A DNA stretch of 47,340 nucleotides from Opitutales bacterium (GCA_020831485.1 JAFIGG010000023.1:1-47340); one strand, 5' to 3'; positions 8,531 through 18,255 are shown, counted from the stretch's first letter. A program made the numbers and translations. Notes: generated by a model not told the origin, from the sequence alone.

Positions 8531-10011
8531 GCTTCAATGCTCTGTAATACTTTGGATTCACGAAGAAATTTGTCCACCCGGTTTGACGTAATGACCCCAT
8601 AATTGATGGTGCCCAGCCAACCCGACATGATAATACCGACCGATCCGGCGTGGAACAGGCCATGCAACTCGTCCGGCAAAGCCTGCGAAACCTTCAGCCC
8701 TTCAAACTTAGTGCCAAATGAGGTGCCTCCAATGTGGCGGGTGTAGCGGTTGACCGTACGCGGTGTGGCTGCCTCGATGTGGTCCAGTTTGGAGCGGATG
8801 TCCGGAATCAGCTTTTCCAGGGCGACAATCGCGTCTTCAATCATCGCCTCCTTCTCGCGCTTATAAGTGGCGTCATCCATCTCTGCCCAGTCTTTCCATT
8901 GGGCGTTGATCGAGGCCACAATCGCGTAGCGAGCTTCCTTCAGGTGCGGACGGGTGTCCGGATAATAAACCGAAAAAGTGCGGCTGCTCGTGCGCAGACC
9001 CGTCAACTCCTTCATCGAAAAGCTTTCGGCCTCGGAGGTGAAAACCAGATCGCCGATATTCGGGATGGTCTCACCTTTGCGGATGCCCAGGTAAACCTGA
9101 CAGGAACTTGTATTGACGCGGACGGCCTCGGCTTCGCGCACGAATTCGGGCCTGAACCTGTCGGGACCCGCCAGCTTTAGAACCGTATTTTTAATGTTCG
9201 CATTCGAAACGATTGCGCGACAGCGAATGTTGCGGTCCGGATGCGCTTCACCTGTGTTCTGGCTCTGGGCGACGATTCCGGTGACCCGCTGCAAGCCATC
9301 CCCGGTCGATTCGGTTAAAATCTCCTTCACCAGAGCGCATTTGCGCAGCTCCACCCCATTGCGCTTCAACTCAGCCGTCATTTTGCGGATCAAGGTATCG
9401 GTGCCTCCTTTATATATGTAGACCCCCTTGTTCATGAAGTTGGAGAACACAATGCCATAGGTAATGGCCGGGTCTTCCATGGAGGAACCGTTGGCGTAGG
9501 AAATCGGCTCCATCAGCAGGCGGTGCACATCGTTGCGTCCCGGGAAAAACTCCTCGAACAGTTCCCCCGTGGTCTGGCGGTCGTCATCGTAGAAATTCAT
9601 CTCCGCCAGGCGCTTGAAAAAGGCCTCGACCCGTTCGCCAGCGATTCCGAAGTCTTCGGTCAGGATGCGGACAAAATCCTCGCGGTCAAAAGTCGTCCAG
9701 ACATTCATCTGCGGATTGATGAAGCGGACATCTTTTAGCTGCTCGATCGAATCGGCAATTTCCCGCGTCCAGTATTTCCGACAGGACTTGATCATGCCAA
9801 CCGGAAAGCCGTGCAGGGAAATATCAAAGGTGTGCCCGCCCGGACGTTTGAACCATGTCGCCAGCCCTCCGAACTGATAATGATGCTCCAGCAGGAGCAC
9901 CTTGTGGCCAGCCTTGGCCAGGCAGTTCGCGCTCGTCAAACCACCCAGGCCACTGCCGATTACCACCACGTCATATCCGGAATCAATACCTGCCAACCAA
10001 TCTTTTGCCAT
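8527..10011 (-). CDS. Phytoene desaturase / CrtI-like FAD-dependent oxidoreductase
   Basis: This 494-residue protein has an N-terminal Rossmann FAD motif ([22 protein letters not shown], Gly 19-24) followed by [19 protein letters not shown], typical of the CrtI, CrtISO and retinol-saturase family, and a C-terminal FAD-contact segment ([16 protein letters not shown]). Such enzymes desaturate, saturate or isomerise long hydrophobic polyene-like chains. It is the first gene of the operon, with ribosome site GGAGG (10023-10027) 11 nt before its ATG. No phytoene synthase or other carotenoid gene lies nearby, so its partner is more likely the Fab/Ole-type acyl pathway encoded directly downstream. 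The substrate is unknown. Confidence 0.75.
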   Translation of the reverse strand: MAKDWLAGIDSGYDVVVIGSGLGGLTSANCLAKAGHKVLLLEHHYQFGGLATWFKRPGGHTFDISLHGFPVGMIKSCRKYWTREIADSIEQLKDVRFINPQMNVWTTFDREDFVRILTEDFGIAGERVEAFFKRLAEMNFYDDDRQTTGELFEEFFPGRNDVHRLLMEPISYANGSSMEDPAITYGIVFSNFMNKGVYIYKGGTDTLIRKMTAELKRNGVELRKCALVKEILTESTGDGLQRVTGIVAQSQNTGEAHPDRNIRCRAIVSNANIKNTVLKLAGPDRFRPEFVREAEAVRVNTSSCQVYLGIRKGETIPNIGDLVFTSEAESFSMKELTGLRTSSRTFSVYYPDTRPHLKEARYAIVASINAQWKDWAEMDDATYKREKEAMIEDAIVALEKLIPDIRSKLDHIEAATPRTVNRYTRHIGGTSFGTKFEGLKVSQALPDELHGLFHAGSVGIIMSGWLGTINYGVITSNRVDKFLRESKVLQSIEA

Positions 10012-10165
10012 GAGAGAAAAAACCTCCGTGTGCCGGATTTGGCAAGTCGGTGCAACCTAAATCCCCCAGTAATCTTCCTTGACGACCACCGCTGCTGCGC
10101 CTTTTTAGGACAGGAAGCCTTGCTTGGAGTTCTCCGGGTCAAGGGTTCCGATATTTTCCAAATCC

Positions 10166-11239
10166 ATGCATTACAAACTATTCATTCCCGGTCCGATCGA
10201 AGTTTCGGACAAGACTTACAAAGCAATGACCACGCCTGTTTTCGGCCACCGAAGCAAGGATTTCGTCGAGCTCTACCAGTCCGTTCAGCCGGGTCTACAG
10301 CAACTGTTCCAAACCAAGGATCCGGTCTTTATTTCGACCAGCAGCGCCTGGGGCGTGATGGAAGGAGCGGTCCGCAACTTAGTCCACAAGAAGGTCTTGA
10401 ACGTTTGCAGCGGGGCTTTTTCCGACAAATGGTATGACGTCAGCAAACGCTGCGGCAAACAGGCTGAAGCCCTGCAGTATGAGTGGGGTGAGCCCGTGCG
10501 TCCGGAAGATATCCGCGAGCGGCTGAAGACCGGCGAGTTCGATGTGGTGACACTCATTCACAACGAAACTTCAACCGGAACCATGAACCCGCTTGCCGGG
10601 ATCATGGCCGTTTTGCGCGAGTTTCCCGATGTCATCAGTGTCGTCGACACCGTCAGTTCCTTTACCGCAGTGCCAATCCCAAAAGATGCCCTCGGCATTG
10701 ACGTGGTGCTCACAGGCAGTCAGAAAGCCCTTGCCATGCCGCCGGGAATGGCGCTTTTCAGTGTTTCCGAGCGTGCCCTCAAACGGGCGGAAAGCATGCC
10801 GGACCGTGGTTACTACTTTGATTTTCTTGAATTCCTTAAAAACCACGAGAAAGGCATGACCCCTTCGACCCCGGTCATTCCCTTGATTTTTGGTCTGCGC
10901 TCCAAGCTTGAGGACATCTTTGCCGAAGGCCTCGAACAGCGCTTTGCCCGCCACGAGAAGCTCAACGGCATGGTTCACTCCTGGATAGATCGCCATGGCT
11001 TGGAAACCCTGCCCCCGCGGCAATTTGCATCAAAATCTCTCAGCTGCGTTCGCAATCTGCACGACTGGGATATCGGCAAGCTCAACAAGTTGCTGCGTGA
11101 GTCGCACAACTGCGTGATCGACGGCGGTTACGGCAAGCTTAAGGGCAAAACCTTCCGCATTTCAAATATGGGCGATGAAACCGAAGCCACCATTGGGGGC
11201 TTGCTCGAAGCCCTGGATCGGGTCATCGAAAAACTCTGA
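10166..11239 (+). CDS. Class V PLP-dependent aminotransferase (alanine/serine-glyoxylate type)
   Basis: This is a fold-type I aminotransferase of 357 residues from the ATG at 10166. The start MHYKLFIPGPIEV matches the usual beginning of serine-pyruvate or alanine-glyoxylate aminotransferases, so an upstream TTG (10124) is not preferred. Asp 161 (VVDTVSS) should contact the PLP pyridine nitrogen, and Lys 187 (TGSQKALAMPPG) should form the Schiff base. It probably moves an amino group between alanine or serine and glyoxylate or a similar keto acid, but the exact substrates cannot be read from sequence. It is transcribed divergently from the ole-like operon; a ttgacg hexamer at 10079 could be a -35 box but has only a weak -10 partner. 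Confidence 0.82.
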   Translation: MHYKLFIPGPIEVSDKTYKAMTTPVFGHRSKDFVELYQSVQPGLQQLFQTKDPVFISTSSAWGVMEGAVRNLVHKKVLNVCSGAFSDKWYDVSKRCGKQAEALQYEWGEPVRPEDIRERLKTGEFDVVTLIHNETSTGTMNPLAGIMAVLREFPDVISVVDTVSSFTAVPIPKDALGIDVVLTGSQKALAMPPGMALFSVSERALKRAESMPDRGYYFDFLEFLKNHEKGMTPSTPVIPLIFGLRSKLEDIFAEGLEQRFARHEKLNGMVHSWIDRHGLETLPPRQFASKSLSCVRNLHDWDIGKLNKLLRESHNCVIDGGYGKLKGKTFRISNMGDETEATIGGLLEALDRVIEKL

Positions 11240-11286
11240 GCCAAACCTATCGAGCCCTCACATCCCAACGGATCCAAATTAGTTCT

Positions 11287-13809
11287 ATGAAGTCATTGAT
11301 TATTGCCGAGAAACCCTCGGTGGCACAGGATATTGCCCGGGCACTCGGCCGGTTCAAGAAGGACGGCGAGCATTTTGAGAACGACGAATACGTGATTGCG
11401 GCCGCGGCCGGTCACCTTGTCGAACTCTTCATGCCGGAAGACATCGACGCCAAACAGTACAAATTCTGGCAACTCGGCAAATTGCCGATTCTGCCCGAAA
11501 AATTCCAACTGAAACCCGTCAGTGACAAACGCGGCAAGGAGCGCCTCAACAACTTGAAAAAGCTGATGAAGCGCAAGGACGTCGAAACCATCTACAACGC
11601 CTGCGACGCCGGCCGCGAAGGGGAATTGATCTTCACCTACATCTACGAAGCCTGCGGCTGTAAGAAGCCTTACAAGCGGGTCTGGATGCAGTCGATGACC
11701 AAGGCCGCGATCCAGAAAGCCTTCGACTCGCTGAAAACACCGGAGCAGATGCAGAGCCTGCAGGATGCGGCACGCAGCCGCTCCGAAGCCGACTGGCTGA
11801 TTGGCATCAACGCCACCCGTGCGGCCACCAAACGCATGTTTGGCCGGGCCAAGGGCGTTGCCACCGTAGGCCGCGTGCAAACTCCGACCCTGTCTATCGT
11901 ATTCAACCGCGAACTCGAAATCCGCGATTTCAAACCGCGTGATTACTGGCGGATCCACGGCGAATTCACCGTTGCCGAGGGCAGCTACCAGGGTCTCCTG
12001 CACAAGGCGGACAAAGCCGACAAGACGGACGCCCACGACAAGGTCGACCGCCTATGGAGCAAAGAAGAGGCGCAAACGATCCTGGAACAGTTGAAGGGTC
12101 TGCCGGCGGCAGCCGTTTCGGATGAAAAGAAACGCACCCGTCAGTCCTCCGGCCGGCTCTACGATTTGACCTCCCTCCAGCGCGAAGCGAACGGCCGTTT
12201 CGGCTTTTCTGCGGGTCGCACCCTGCAAATTGCACAGTCCCTGTATGAGCGCCACAAGGTTTTGACCTATCCGAGAACCGATTCGCGCGCCCTGCCCGAA
12301 GACTATATTCCGACCGTCAAGGACACCCTCGGCAAGCTCGACCGCGATTTCGGTGAGCACGCCAAAGCGGTGTTGCAGAACGACTGGGTGAAACCCAACA
12401 AACGGATTTTCAACAACGCCCAGGTCAAGGATCACTTTGCCATCATCCCCACCGGTGAAAGCATTGCCCGCCTGTCCGGCGATGAATTGAAGATCTTCGA
12501 CATGGTGGCGCGCCGTTTCATCGCAATTTTCTTCCCGCCGGCCGAATTCGACGTTACCACCCGCAGCTCCATAATTGCCGGGTTCCGCTTCCACACCGAG
12601 GGCAAGGTGCTGGTCAAACCAGGATACCTGCAGGTCTACGGCAAGGCAGCGGCCAGCTCAGAACTGCCGCCCTTGACCGACGCCGACCGCAATCCGGACT
12701 GGCTCGAAGCCGCCCAGCGGCCAAAGGATACCGAGCACGTGGCCAAGGCTGACGGCTGCGAACTGGAGGCCGACCAGACCAAACCACCCTCACGCTTCAC
12801 CGAAGCCACCCTTTTGTCGGCGATGGAAGGTGCCGGGAAACTGGTCGAGGACGAAGAGCTTGCGGAAGCAATGAAGGAGCTCGGCCTCGGCACTCCGGCG
12901 ACCCGGGCGTCGACCATTGACCACCTGGTTCATGAGAAATATCTGGAGCGGGATGCCAAATTCTTAGTTCCAACAACAAAGGCCGAACGCCTGCTCGAAT
13001 TTCTCCAGGCCATTAAGGCCGCGGAACTGACCCAGCCGGACCTGACCGGTGAATGGGAACACAAGCTGCGTCTGATGGAAGAAGGCAAACTCGACCGCGA
13101 AACCTTCATGAAAGGGATTCGCAAGATGACCGAACAGGTTGTCGACCGGGTGAAAAGCTTCGAAGAATCGGCGGAGGAGGCACCCGAAACCTCCATTATC
13201 TCGCCGACCGACAACAAACCGATGAAGGAGTTCCTGCAGTGCTACAAAAGCCAGGACGAGGAAATCACCATCTACAAGACCATTGCCGGGCGCAAATTCA
13301 GCGAAGAGGAAGTCCAGAACCTGATCAAGGACCGCCAGATCGGCCCGCTGGACGATTTTCGCTCCAAAGCGGGCAAGCCCTTCTCCGCCATCCTGCGTCT
13401 GGATGCAATGAACAAGGTCAGCTTCGACTTCGGCAACAACGATAGTGAAGACGGCAACGGTGAGCCGATCAACCTCGACGAGCTCAAGGTCATTGGCACC
13501 TTCCCTGAAACCGGTGAAAAGGTCTATGAAGCGCCCAGCGCCTACGCCTGCGCCCGAAGTCTGCAGGGTGAGCGCAAGGATGCCTTCCGCATCAGCCGCA
13601 CCATGCTCGGCAAAACACTGCCGGCGGAGGATATCGAGAAACTGCTTAGCGAAGGTAAAACCGGCTTGATCAAAGGATTTAAATCCAAACGCACAGGCCG
13701 CAACTTCGACGCCTTTCTGATTCTGAAAAAAGGCGGCGGAATCGGTTTCGAGTTCCCACCCCGGCCAGCGAAGAAAGCGGCAAAGAAAGCAGCTAAAAAG
13801 GAATCCTAA
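11287..13809 (+). CDS. topB: DNA topoisomerase III (type IA)
   Basis: This 840-residue enzyme cuts one DNA strand and passes the other, resolving recombination and replication intermediates. It has an N-terminal Toprim domain (LIIAEKPSVAQDIARALG with Glu 8; DAGREGEL) and the active-site Tyr 328 in LTYPRTDSR. The region from about 640 to 815 holds two C-terminal repeats of the type IA family (GRKFSEEEVQNLIKD; and the LPAEDIEKLLSEGKTGLIKGF segment) in place of zinc fingers. The tail is lysine-alanine rich (KKAAKKAAKKES), as often seen in DNA-binding tails. The length and Toprim start fit TopB rather than TopA. It stands alone on the plus strand, with a possible weak terminator before fba. Confidence 0.9.
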   Translation: MKSLIIAEKPSVAQDIARALGRFKKDGEHFENDEYVIAAAAGHLVELFMPEDIDAKQYKFWQLGKLPILPEKFQLKPVSDKRGKERLNNLKKLMKRKDVETIYNACDAGREGELIFTYIYEACGCKKPYKRVWMQSMTKAAIQKAFDSLKTPEQMQSLQDAARSRSEADWLIGINATRAATKRMFGRAKGVATVGRVQTPTLSIVFNRELEIRDFKPRDYWRIHGEFTVAEGSYQGLLHKADKADKTDAHDKVDRLWSKEEAQTILEQLKGLPAAAVSDEKKRTRQSSGRLYDLTSLQREANGRFGFSAGRTLQIAQSLYERHKVLTYPRTDSRALPEDYIPTVKDTLGKLDRDFGEHAKAVLQNDWVKPNKRIFNNAQVKDHFAIIPTGESIARLSGDELKIFDMVARRFIAIFFPPAEFDVTTRSSIIAGFRFHTEGKVLVKPGYLQVYGKAAASSELPPLTDADRNPDWLEAAQRPKDTEHVAKADGCELEADQTKPPSRFTEATLLSAMEGAGKLVEDEELAEAMKELGLGTPATRASTIDHLVHEKYLERDAKFLVPTTKAERLLEFLQAIKAAELTQPDLTGEWEHKLRLMEEGKLDRETFMKGIRKMTEQVVDRVKSFEESAEEAPETSIISPTDNKPMKEFLQCYKSQDEEITIYKTIAGRKFSEEEVQNLIKDRQIGPLDDFRSKAGKPFSAILRLDAMNKVSFDFGNNDSEDGNGEPINLDELKVIGTFPETGEKVYEAPSAYACARSLQGERKDAFRISRTMLGKTLPAEDIEKLLSEGKTGLIKGFKSKRTGRNFDAFLILKKGGGIGFEFPPRPAKKAAKKAAKKES

Positions 13810-13860
13810 TCAATTCGCCTTCACGGATTAATTTTCCTTATGAAGATGCTTGTCATTGCC

Positions 13861-13890
13861 AAGGGAGACTGACATCCCTTAGGTTTCTTT
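13861..13890 (+). terminator. Possible weak terminator between topB and fba
   Basis: The arms aaggga and tccctt enclose an 8-nt loop and are followed by aggtttcttt, an imperfect T-rich tail. It lies about 50 nt after the topB stop. The stem is only 6 bp, so this is tentative; it could also be part of the fba leader. Confidence 0.35.
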
Positions 13891-13919
13891 AAGGTAACTT
13901 ATATTATCGAAAGACTACT

Positions 13920-14948
13920 ATGCCAATAGCAACACCCAAGCAATTCGCCGCGATGCTCGATGCGGCTCAAGCAGGCAACTATGCCTATCCGGCCATCAAC
14001 TGCGCCTCCATCGTCACAATCAATGCGGCGCTGAAGGCCTTCGCGGACGCCAAGTCCGATGGCATTATCCAGTTCTCGACCGGTGCGGGTCAGTTCGCAT
14101 CCGGCCTGAACCATAAGGACGCGGCCTACGGGGTCATTGTTTTGGCTGAAGCGGCCCACCGCCTCGCCGAGCAGTATGACGTGCTGATCGCGCTGAACAC
14201 GGACCACTGCCAGCCGAAGGCGGCTGACAGTTTCCTGAAGCCCCTGATTGAGGCCACGGCTGCCCGGCGTGCGCGCGGGGAGAACAATTTGTTCCAGAAC
14301 CACATGCTGGACGCCTCCAACCTTCCGCTGGAAGAGAACATGGCGATCAGCAAGGAGTACATGAAACTCTGCGCTGAAAACGAAATCATTCTCGAAGTTG
14401 AGGCTGGCGTTGTCGGTGGCGAGGAAGACGGAGCGGCCGGCACTGAAGATACTCCCGAAGACAAGCTCTACACCACACCTGAAGACATGGTCGCCGTGTA
14501 TGAAAGTCTCAATGACCTCGGGCGCTTCACCTTTGCAGCCACCTTTGGCAATGTGCACGGGCACTACAAGCCAGGGGCCGTTAAACTGCGTCCGGAGATT
14601 CTCAAACAGGGTCAGGACGCTGTGATCGCCAAGTATGGCGAGAAGGCCAAGATGGATCTCGTTTTCCACGGCGGCAGCGGCAGCGATCTTTCACAGATCC
14701 GCGAAACTCTGGGCTACGGTGTGGTCAAGATGAACGTCGACACCGACACCCAGTATGCCTTCACCCGCCCGATCGCTGATCACATGCTGAAGAATTACGA
14801 CGGCGTGATCATGGTCGACGGCGAAATCGGCAACAAAAAGCAGTATGACCCACGCAGCTATTTGAAGAAGGCCGAAGAAAACATGGCCGCACGCATCGTT
14901 CGCTCCTGCGAAGACTTGCGTTCGGTCGGCAAGACCCTTTATAAATAA
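13920..14948 (+). CDS. fba: Class II fructose-bisphosphate aldolase
   Basis: A 342-residue zinc aldolase that splits fructose-1,6-bisphosphate to dihydroxyacetone phosphate and glyceraldehyde-3-phosphate in glycolysis and gluconeogenesis. Seen motifs are the catalytic Asp and zinc-ligand His in NTDHC (Asp 95, His 96), the acidic loop EVEAGVVGGEEDG, a further zinc-ligand His in FGNVHGHYKPG, the phosphate-binding FHGGSGS, and NVDTDTQ near the end. Length and motifs fit the class II-A (E. coli FbaA-like) branch. The ATG is preceded by only a weak gaaag. A strong intrinsic terminator follows, so the gene is probably monocistronic. Confidence 0.92.
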   Translation: MPIATPKQFAAMLDAAQAGNYAYPAINCASIVTINAALKAFADAKSDGIIQFSTGAGQFASGLNHKDAAYGVIVLAEAAHRLAEQYDVLIALNTDHCQPKAADSFLKPLIEATAARRARGENNLFQNHMLDASNLPLEENMAISKEYMKLCAENEIILEVEAGVVGGEEDGAAGTEDTPEDKLYTTPEDMVAVYESLNDLGRFTFAATFGNVHGHYKPGAVKLRPEILKQGQDAVIAKYGEKAKMDLVFHGGSGSDLSQIRETLGYGVVKMNVDTDTQYAFTRPIADHMLKNYDGVIMVDGEIGNKKQYDPRSYLKKAEENMAARIVRSCEDLRSVGKTLYK

Positions 14949-14992
14949 ATCTGATTTGTTAGCTTTGTTACCCCTACTCTGATGTATAGAGT

Positions 14993-15029
14993 GGCCGTCT
15001 TCTCCAACAGGAGGAGGCGGCCTTTTTTT
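14993..15029 (+). terminator. Rho-independent terminator of fba
   Basis: A 13-bp stem (ggccgtcttctcc with ggaggaggcggcc, two G-U pairs) around loop aaca is followed directly by seven T (15023-15029). It lies 44 nt after the fba stop. The fit to an intrinsic terminator is excellent. Confidence 0.92.
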
Positions 15030-15089
15030 AAAGAGGTGGTAGGGTGCCTTTCGCCGAAAGCGCCGCGAACGGGTTCAGACAACCGTTAG

Positions 15090-15965
15090 CTAATCCCGAC
15101 CGATCAAGTGCCAGGCATTCGTTCCGCGAATCGCGGCTTTTTCAACTGCAGTCAGACCCGACTGTTCCAATTCATTGAGAATCCCGCTAAACGAAGGCTG
15201 ATCCTTCCGTCGCGGGTAGAGCTTGAGCGGATAATCGCTGCCTAAAAGAATGCGTTCCACAGGGAAGATGGCCGGTATCTGATTCCAGATATCCGCGTTA
15301 TAAAGTAGCGGGCTGGCTGCGGTGTCGATCCAGACATTCTGCAAGGCTTTGCGAATTCGCGGATTCAGTCCGAAAAAGGGCAATCCCCCGCCCCAATGAG
15401 CTAGCACCCATTTGAGCTTTGGTTGCGCTTCGATCGCGGCGACGTAATCCATCAAAGGCGTTTCCACCCGGCCAGGGTAGTTGTGCCCCACCGGTTCCGT
15501 GACATGGAACATCACCGGCAGACCGCGCTCTGCGGCCCAGTCGGCAAATTCCTGCCAACGCGGTTCGGATAGAGAGAAACCCTGCACCTGTGGAAGCAGC
15601 TCGCCGAAACCGCAGAAACCCAGCTCCAGAGCCTGCTCAGCAGCAGGAAGAAATGAAGCGCCCGGAGCGGGACTCAGGGCCGCCCAGGCACTGAGACGAT
15701 CCGGGTGACGGCGAACGAGCTCAGCAATACGCCGGTTTTCCGCCTCGGCTGTTGTCGCCTGCTGCCAATACCAGCCCACCAGCACTGCGTGGTCCACGCC
15801 ATCCGCGTCCATCTGCCGCAGCAGTTCGGATTCGCTGCACCAGCCCTGCGGCCCATCGGTGACCAAACGGGTCCAATGCGGCTCCCGCAGAGCATCCCCC
15901 CAGGCCTGCGGTGATTGTGCGGCCGCCTCGGCAAAAAAGTGGACATGTGCATCACAGGTAAACAT
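15090..15965 (-). CDS. Amidohydrolase family 2 metal-dependent hydrolase
   Basis: A 291-residue TIM-barrel hydrolase of the ACMSD-related amidohydrolase 2 family. Metal-binding motifs are present: HxH near the start (CDAHVHFF, His 7 and His 9), a His in MFHVTEP, a His in VLAHWGG and an Asp in LLGSDYPL. Enzymes of this group hydrolyse or decarboxylate varied small cyclic or aromatic compounds; the substrate cannot be told. Its ATG lies only 16 nt from the start of the divergent transporter gene, so the two control regions must overlap the coding ends, and the pair may serve one substrate. Confidence 0.8.
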   Translation of the reverse strand: MFTCDAHVHFFAEAAAQSPQAWGDALREPHWTRLVTDGPQGWCSESELLRQMDADGVDHAVLVGWYWQQATTAEAENRRIAELVRRHPDRLSAWAALSPAPGASFLPAAEQALELGFCGFGELLPQVQGFSLSEPRWQEFADWAAERGLPVMFHVTEPVGHNYPGRVETPLMDYVAAIEAQPKLKWVLAHWGGGLPFFGLNPRIRKALQNVWIDTAASPLLYNADIWNQIPAIFPVERILLGSDYPLKLYPRRKDQPSFSGILNELEQSGLTAVEKAAIRGTNAWHLIGRD

Positions 15966-15981
15966 TGTGTCGTGTTTTGGA

Positions 15982-17379
15982 ATGAAAAGTCTTTACGCCA
16001 AATACGAGGGCAGAGGCAAGGATTCCCTACTCCACCGCAATCTTCGATTGTGTACGGAAGAAGGCGTATTCGCGACACCCTACGTCATTCTTTCGATCCC
16101 CGGGAACTTCTTCCTGGCGACTTTGATTACCCAGGTATTGGGCGTCGGAGAAGGCGCGTATGGACTGCTCGTCTCCCTGCCCGCCTGGTTCAATGCCCTG
16201 CAGGTCTTCTATGTGCCTTACATGGCCCGGTATTTTTCGTCGCGTGCACTGACCATCAGCACGGGCGTACTGAATATTCTTTTCTGGATTCTACTGATTT
16301 TCGCCCTGCCTGGGATCGAGCAACTTGGGGCCGAGGCGGGCGCGCGCTGGCTCTTCCTGCTTTTTGTGTTCATCAGCCTCAGTCAGTCCGTCGTCGGCGT
16401 GACCTGGATGTCCTGGATTCAGGAATGGATCCCCGGACGTCTGCGCGGAAAATACTTTGGCCGCCGCAACGCAATTATGGGTTTCGCTACCGTTGGGTTC
16501 ATCCTTCTCGGCGGTTGGATTCTCGACCATTTCGGGGCGACTGTTTTCGGCTTTCAAATCCTTCTCGGAGTCGTCGGGTTGCTCAGGCTGATGTCGCTCT
16601 ACCTGCAATCGCACATCTACACCCCATGGTCGGGACCGGAAAACGTCATTCATAAAGGTTGGTGGAACCGTTATGCGCAACTGGGGCAGCACCCTATGTT
16701 TTTCCGCTACCTGGTTTTTGCCAGCTTCCTTGCCTTCTGGCTCAGTTTTCTGGGTCCCTTCGTTCCAGTTTACCTCAATGAGCACCTCGATGTTCCGATG
16801 CGCAAGCTGGCGACCCTGATGCTCATCGCCAACATATCAGCCGCCTGCGTGATGCCCATCTGGGGTCGCATCAGCGACAAGCATGGCTGTAAGGTGGCCA
16901 TCGCCTGGGGTATTCTACTGTGGATGAGCTCCAATTACCTGTGGCTCATCATCACCAAGGATAACCTCTGGTTGCTATACGGACTCTGGGTATGGGGCGG
17001 ATTCGCATCCGGCGGTGTTATTCTGGGAGGCTTCAACCTCCTGCTTAAGATGGCCCCACGCGAAGCCAAGTCTGCCGGGATCAGCGTCCACCTTATGGCA
17101 ACCTCTATCTTCTCGGCGATTGCGCCCATTATTGCCGGCCTTTGCCTCGAAAACGCCCACCGTATCGGCATTGAGAGCTTCAGTGTCTATCGTTTCTATT
17201 TTATCCTCCAGCCGACGGCCATTCTGCTGAGCCTGATTCTGCTGGCCCGGGTCAAGGAACCAACCGCCGCCGGCATGGATTCGATGATGGGAGCCCTGCG
17301 CACCTTCCGCCAGATATTCATCCAGAACGGGCTGATGGTCGTGGCCAACCTAACCTCTATTCGCAGCCGCAAAAAGTGA
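15982..17379 (+). CDS. Major facilitator superfamily transporter
   Basis: About 466 residues from the ATG at 15982 (MKSLYAKYEGRGKD). The frame is open further upstream, but that part overlaps the divergent hydrolase and is not transporter-like. The protein has about 12 hydrophobic segments and an MFS-type loop between segments 2 and 3 (the segment following GLLVSLPAWFNALQVFYVPY). A second-half motif, WGRISDKHGCKVAI, is the usual MFS G-x-x-S-D-x-x-G/R pattern. The cargo is unknown. It is divergent from an amidohydrolase and followed 42 nt later by uppP. Confidence 0.8.
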   Translation: MKSLYAKYEGRGKDSLLHRNLRLCTEEGVFATPYVILSIPGNFFLATLITQVLGVGEGAYGLLVSLPAWFNALQVFYVPYMARYFSSRALTISTGVLNILFWILLIFALPGIEQLGAEAGARWLFLLFVFISLSQSVVGVTWMSWIQEWIPGRLRGKYFGRRNAIMGFATVGFILLGGWILDHFGATVFGFQILLGVVGLLRLMSLYLQSHIYTPWSGPENVIHKGWWNRYAQLGQHPMFFRYLVFASFLAFWLSFLGPFVPVYLNEHLDVPMRKLATLMLIANISAACVMPIWGRISDKHGCKVAIAWGILLWMSSNYLWLIITKDNLWLLYGLWVWGGFASGGVILGGFNLLLKMAPREAKSAGISVHLMATSIFSAIAPIIAGLCLENAHRIGIESFSVYRFYFILQPTAILLSLILLARVKEPTAAGMDSMMGALRTFRQIFIQNGLMVVANLTSIRSRKK

Positions 17380-17421
17380 TGGCTTGATCCCGAAAGGGTT
17401 GCCCGAGTAGGGTGGTCGCTT

Positions 17422-18255
17422 ATGAGTATATGGGAAGCGATTATTTTAGGCTTGGTGCAAGGATTGACGGAATTCCTGCCGATATCCAGCACGGCACACA
17501 TTATCATCGCTTCCCACTTGCTGGGAATTCATTTCCCCGGCCTGGTGCTTGAGATATTTCTCCACATTGCATCGGCCCTGGCGGTCATCATCTATTTTCG
17601 CGCAGATCTATGGCGTATTGTATTTGGCAGCATCTATTACCTGCGTTACCGCTCGCCCCACTACCGCAGCCATTTCTACATGAGTCTCTACCTGGGAGCA
17701 GCTACCGCGGTAACCGGCGTGCTCGGCCTCACCGTCAGCAAAACCGCTGGCGAATGGATTCGTTCGCCAAACTTGATGGGAGTTGGACTCTTGTTGACGG
17801 CCATTGTCCTAATTGCCCTTGAACGCTTCCACCGCTACGGAAACCGTGAGGAATCCTCAATCACATGGCTGGACTCGATTCTGGTGGGCATTGGACAGGC
17901 CATCGCTGTATTACCCGGAATTTCTCGTTCGGGGTCGACCCTGGTCACCGCCCTGTTTCTGGGACTGGAGCGTGAAACGGCTGTTCGCTTCTCCTTTCTG
18001 CTGGCAATACCTGTGATCCTTGGATCTTCCGTTCTTTCCATCCGGCATTTTTTCGACGGTGGTTTTGCCGATTTCGGTATCCTGCCCATGATGGTTTCCT
18101 TTATCGTCAGCTTTGCCGCCTCCCTGATCGGTATCACATGGTTGATCGCCTTCCTGCGCACCAGTCGACTGATCTACTTTGCGGTCTATTGCATTTTGCT
18201 GGGGATCTTCTGCCTGACAATGTTGAGTCCAGCAGATGTTCCAGCTTTGGATTGA
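17422..18255 (+). CDS. uppP: Undecaprenyl-diphosphatase (BacA family)
   Basis: A 277-residue polytopic membrane protein that dephosphorylates undecaprenyl pyrophosphate, recycling the lipid carrier for peptidoglycan and other envelope polymers; extra copies raise bacitracin resistance. Both family signatures are present: the N-terminal LVQGLTEFLPISSTAH, including Glu 17 and the Ser/Thr-rich turn, and the central PGISRSGST. The length and about eight hydrophobic segments match the family. The start of glnD may overlap its last 20 nt, suggesting cotranscription, though glnD could also start further in. Confidence 0.93.
   Translation: MSIWEAIILGLVQGLTEFLPISSTAHIIIASHLLGIHFPGLVLEIFLHIASALAVIIYFRADLWRIVFGSIYYLRYRSPHYRSHFYMSLYLGAATAVTGVLGLTVSKTAGEWIRSPNLMGVGLLLTAIVLIALERFHRYGNREESSITWLDSILVGIGQAIAVLPGISRSGSTLVTALFLGLERETAVRFSFLLAIPVILGSSVLSIRHFFDGGFADFGILPMMVSFIVSFAASLIGITWLIAFLRTSRLIYFAVYCILLGIFCLTMLSPADVPALD

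Noticed and set aside
10102-10107. Possible -10 box for a promoter of the class V aminotransferase
   Set aside because: The -35-like ttgacg at 10079 has correct spacing to this site, but the hexamer matches TATAAT poorly, so it is not listed as a feature.
11293-12036. Minus-strand open frame opposite topB
   Set aside because: It is a shadow of the Toprim region of topoisomerase III.
15044-15057. Short palindrome ctttcgccgaaag between fba and the amidohydrolase gene
   Set aside because: It has only five paired bases with no extension and no T-run, and the real fba terminator lies just upstream.
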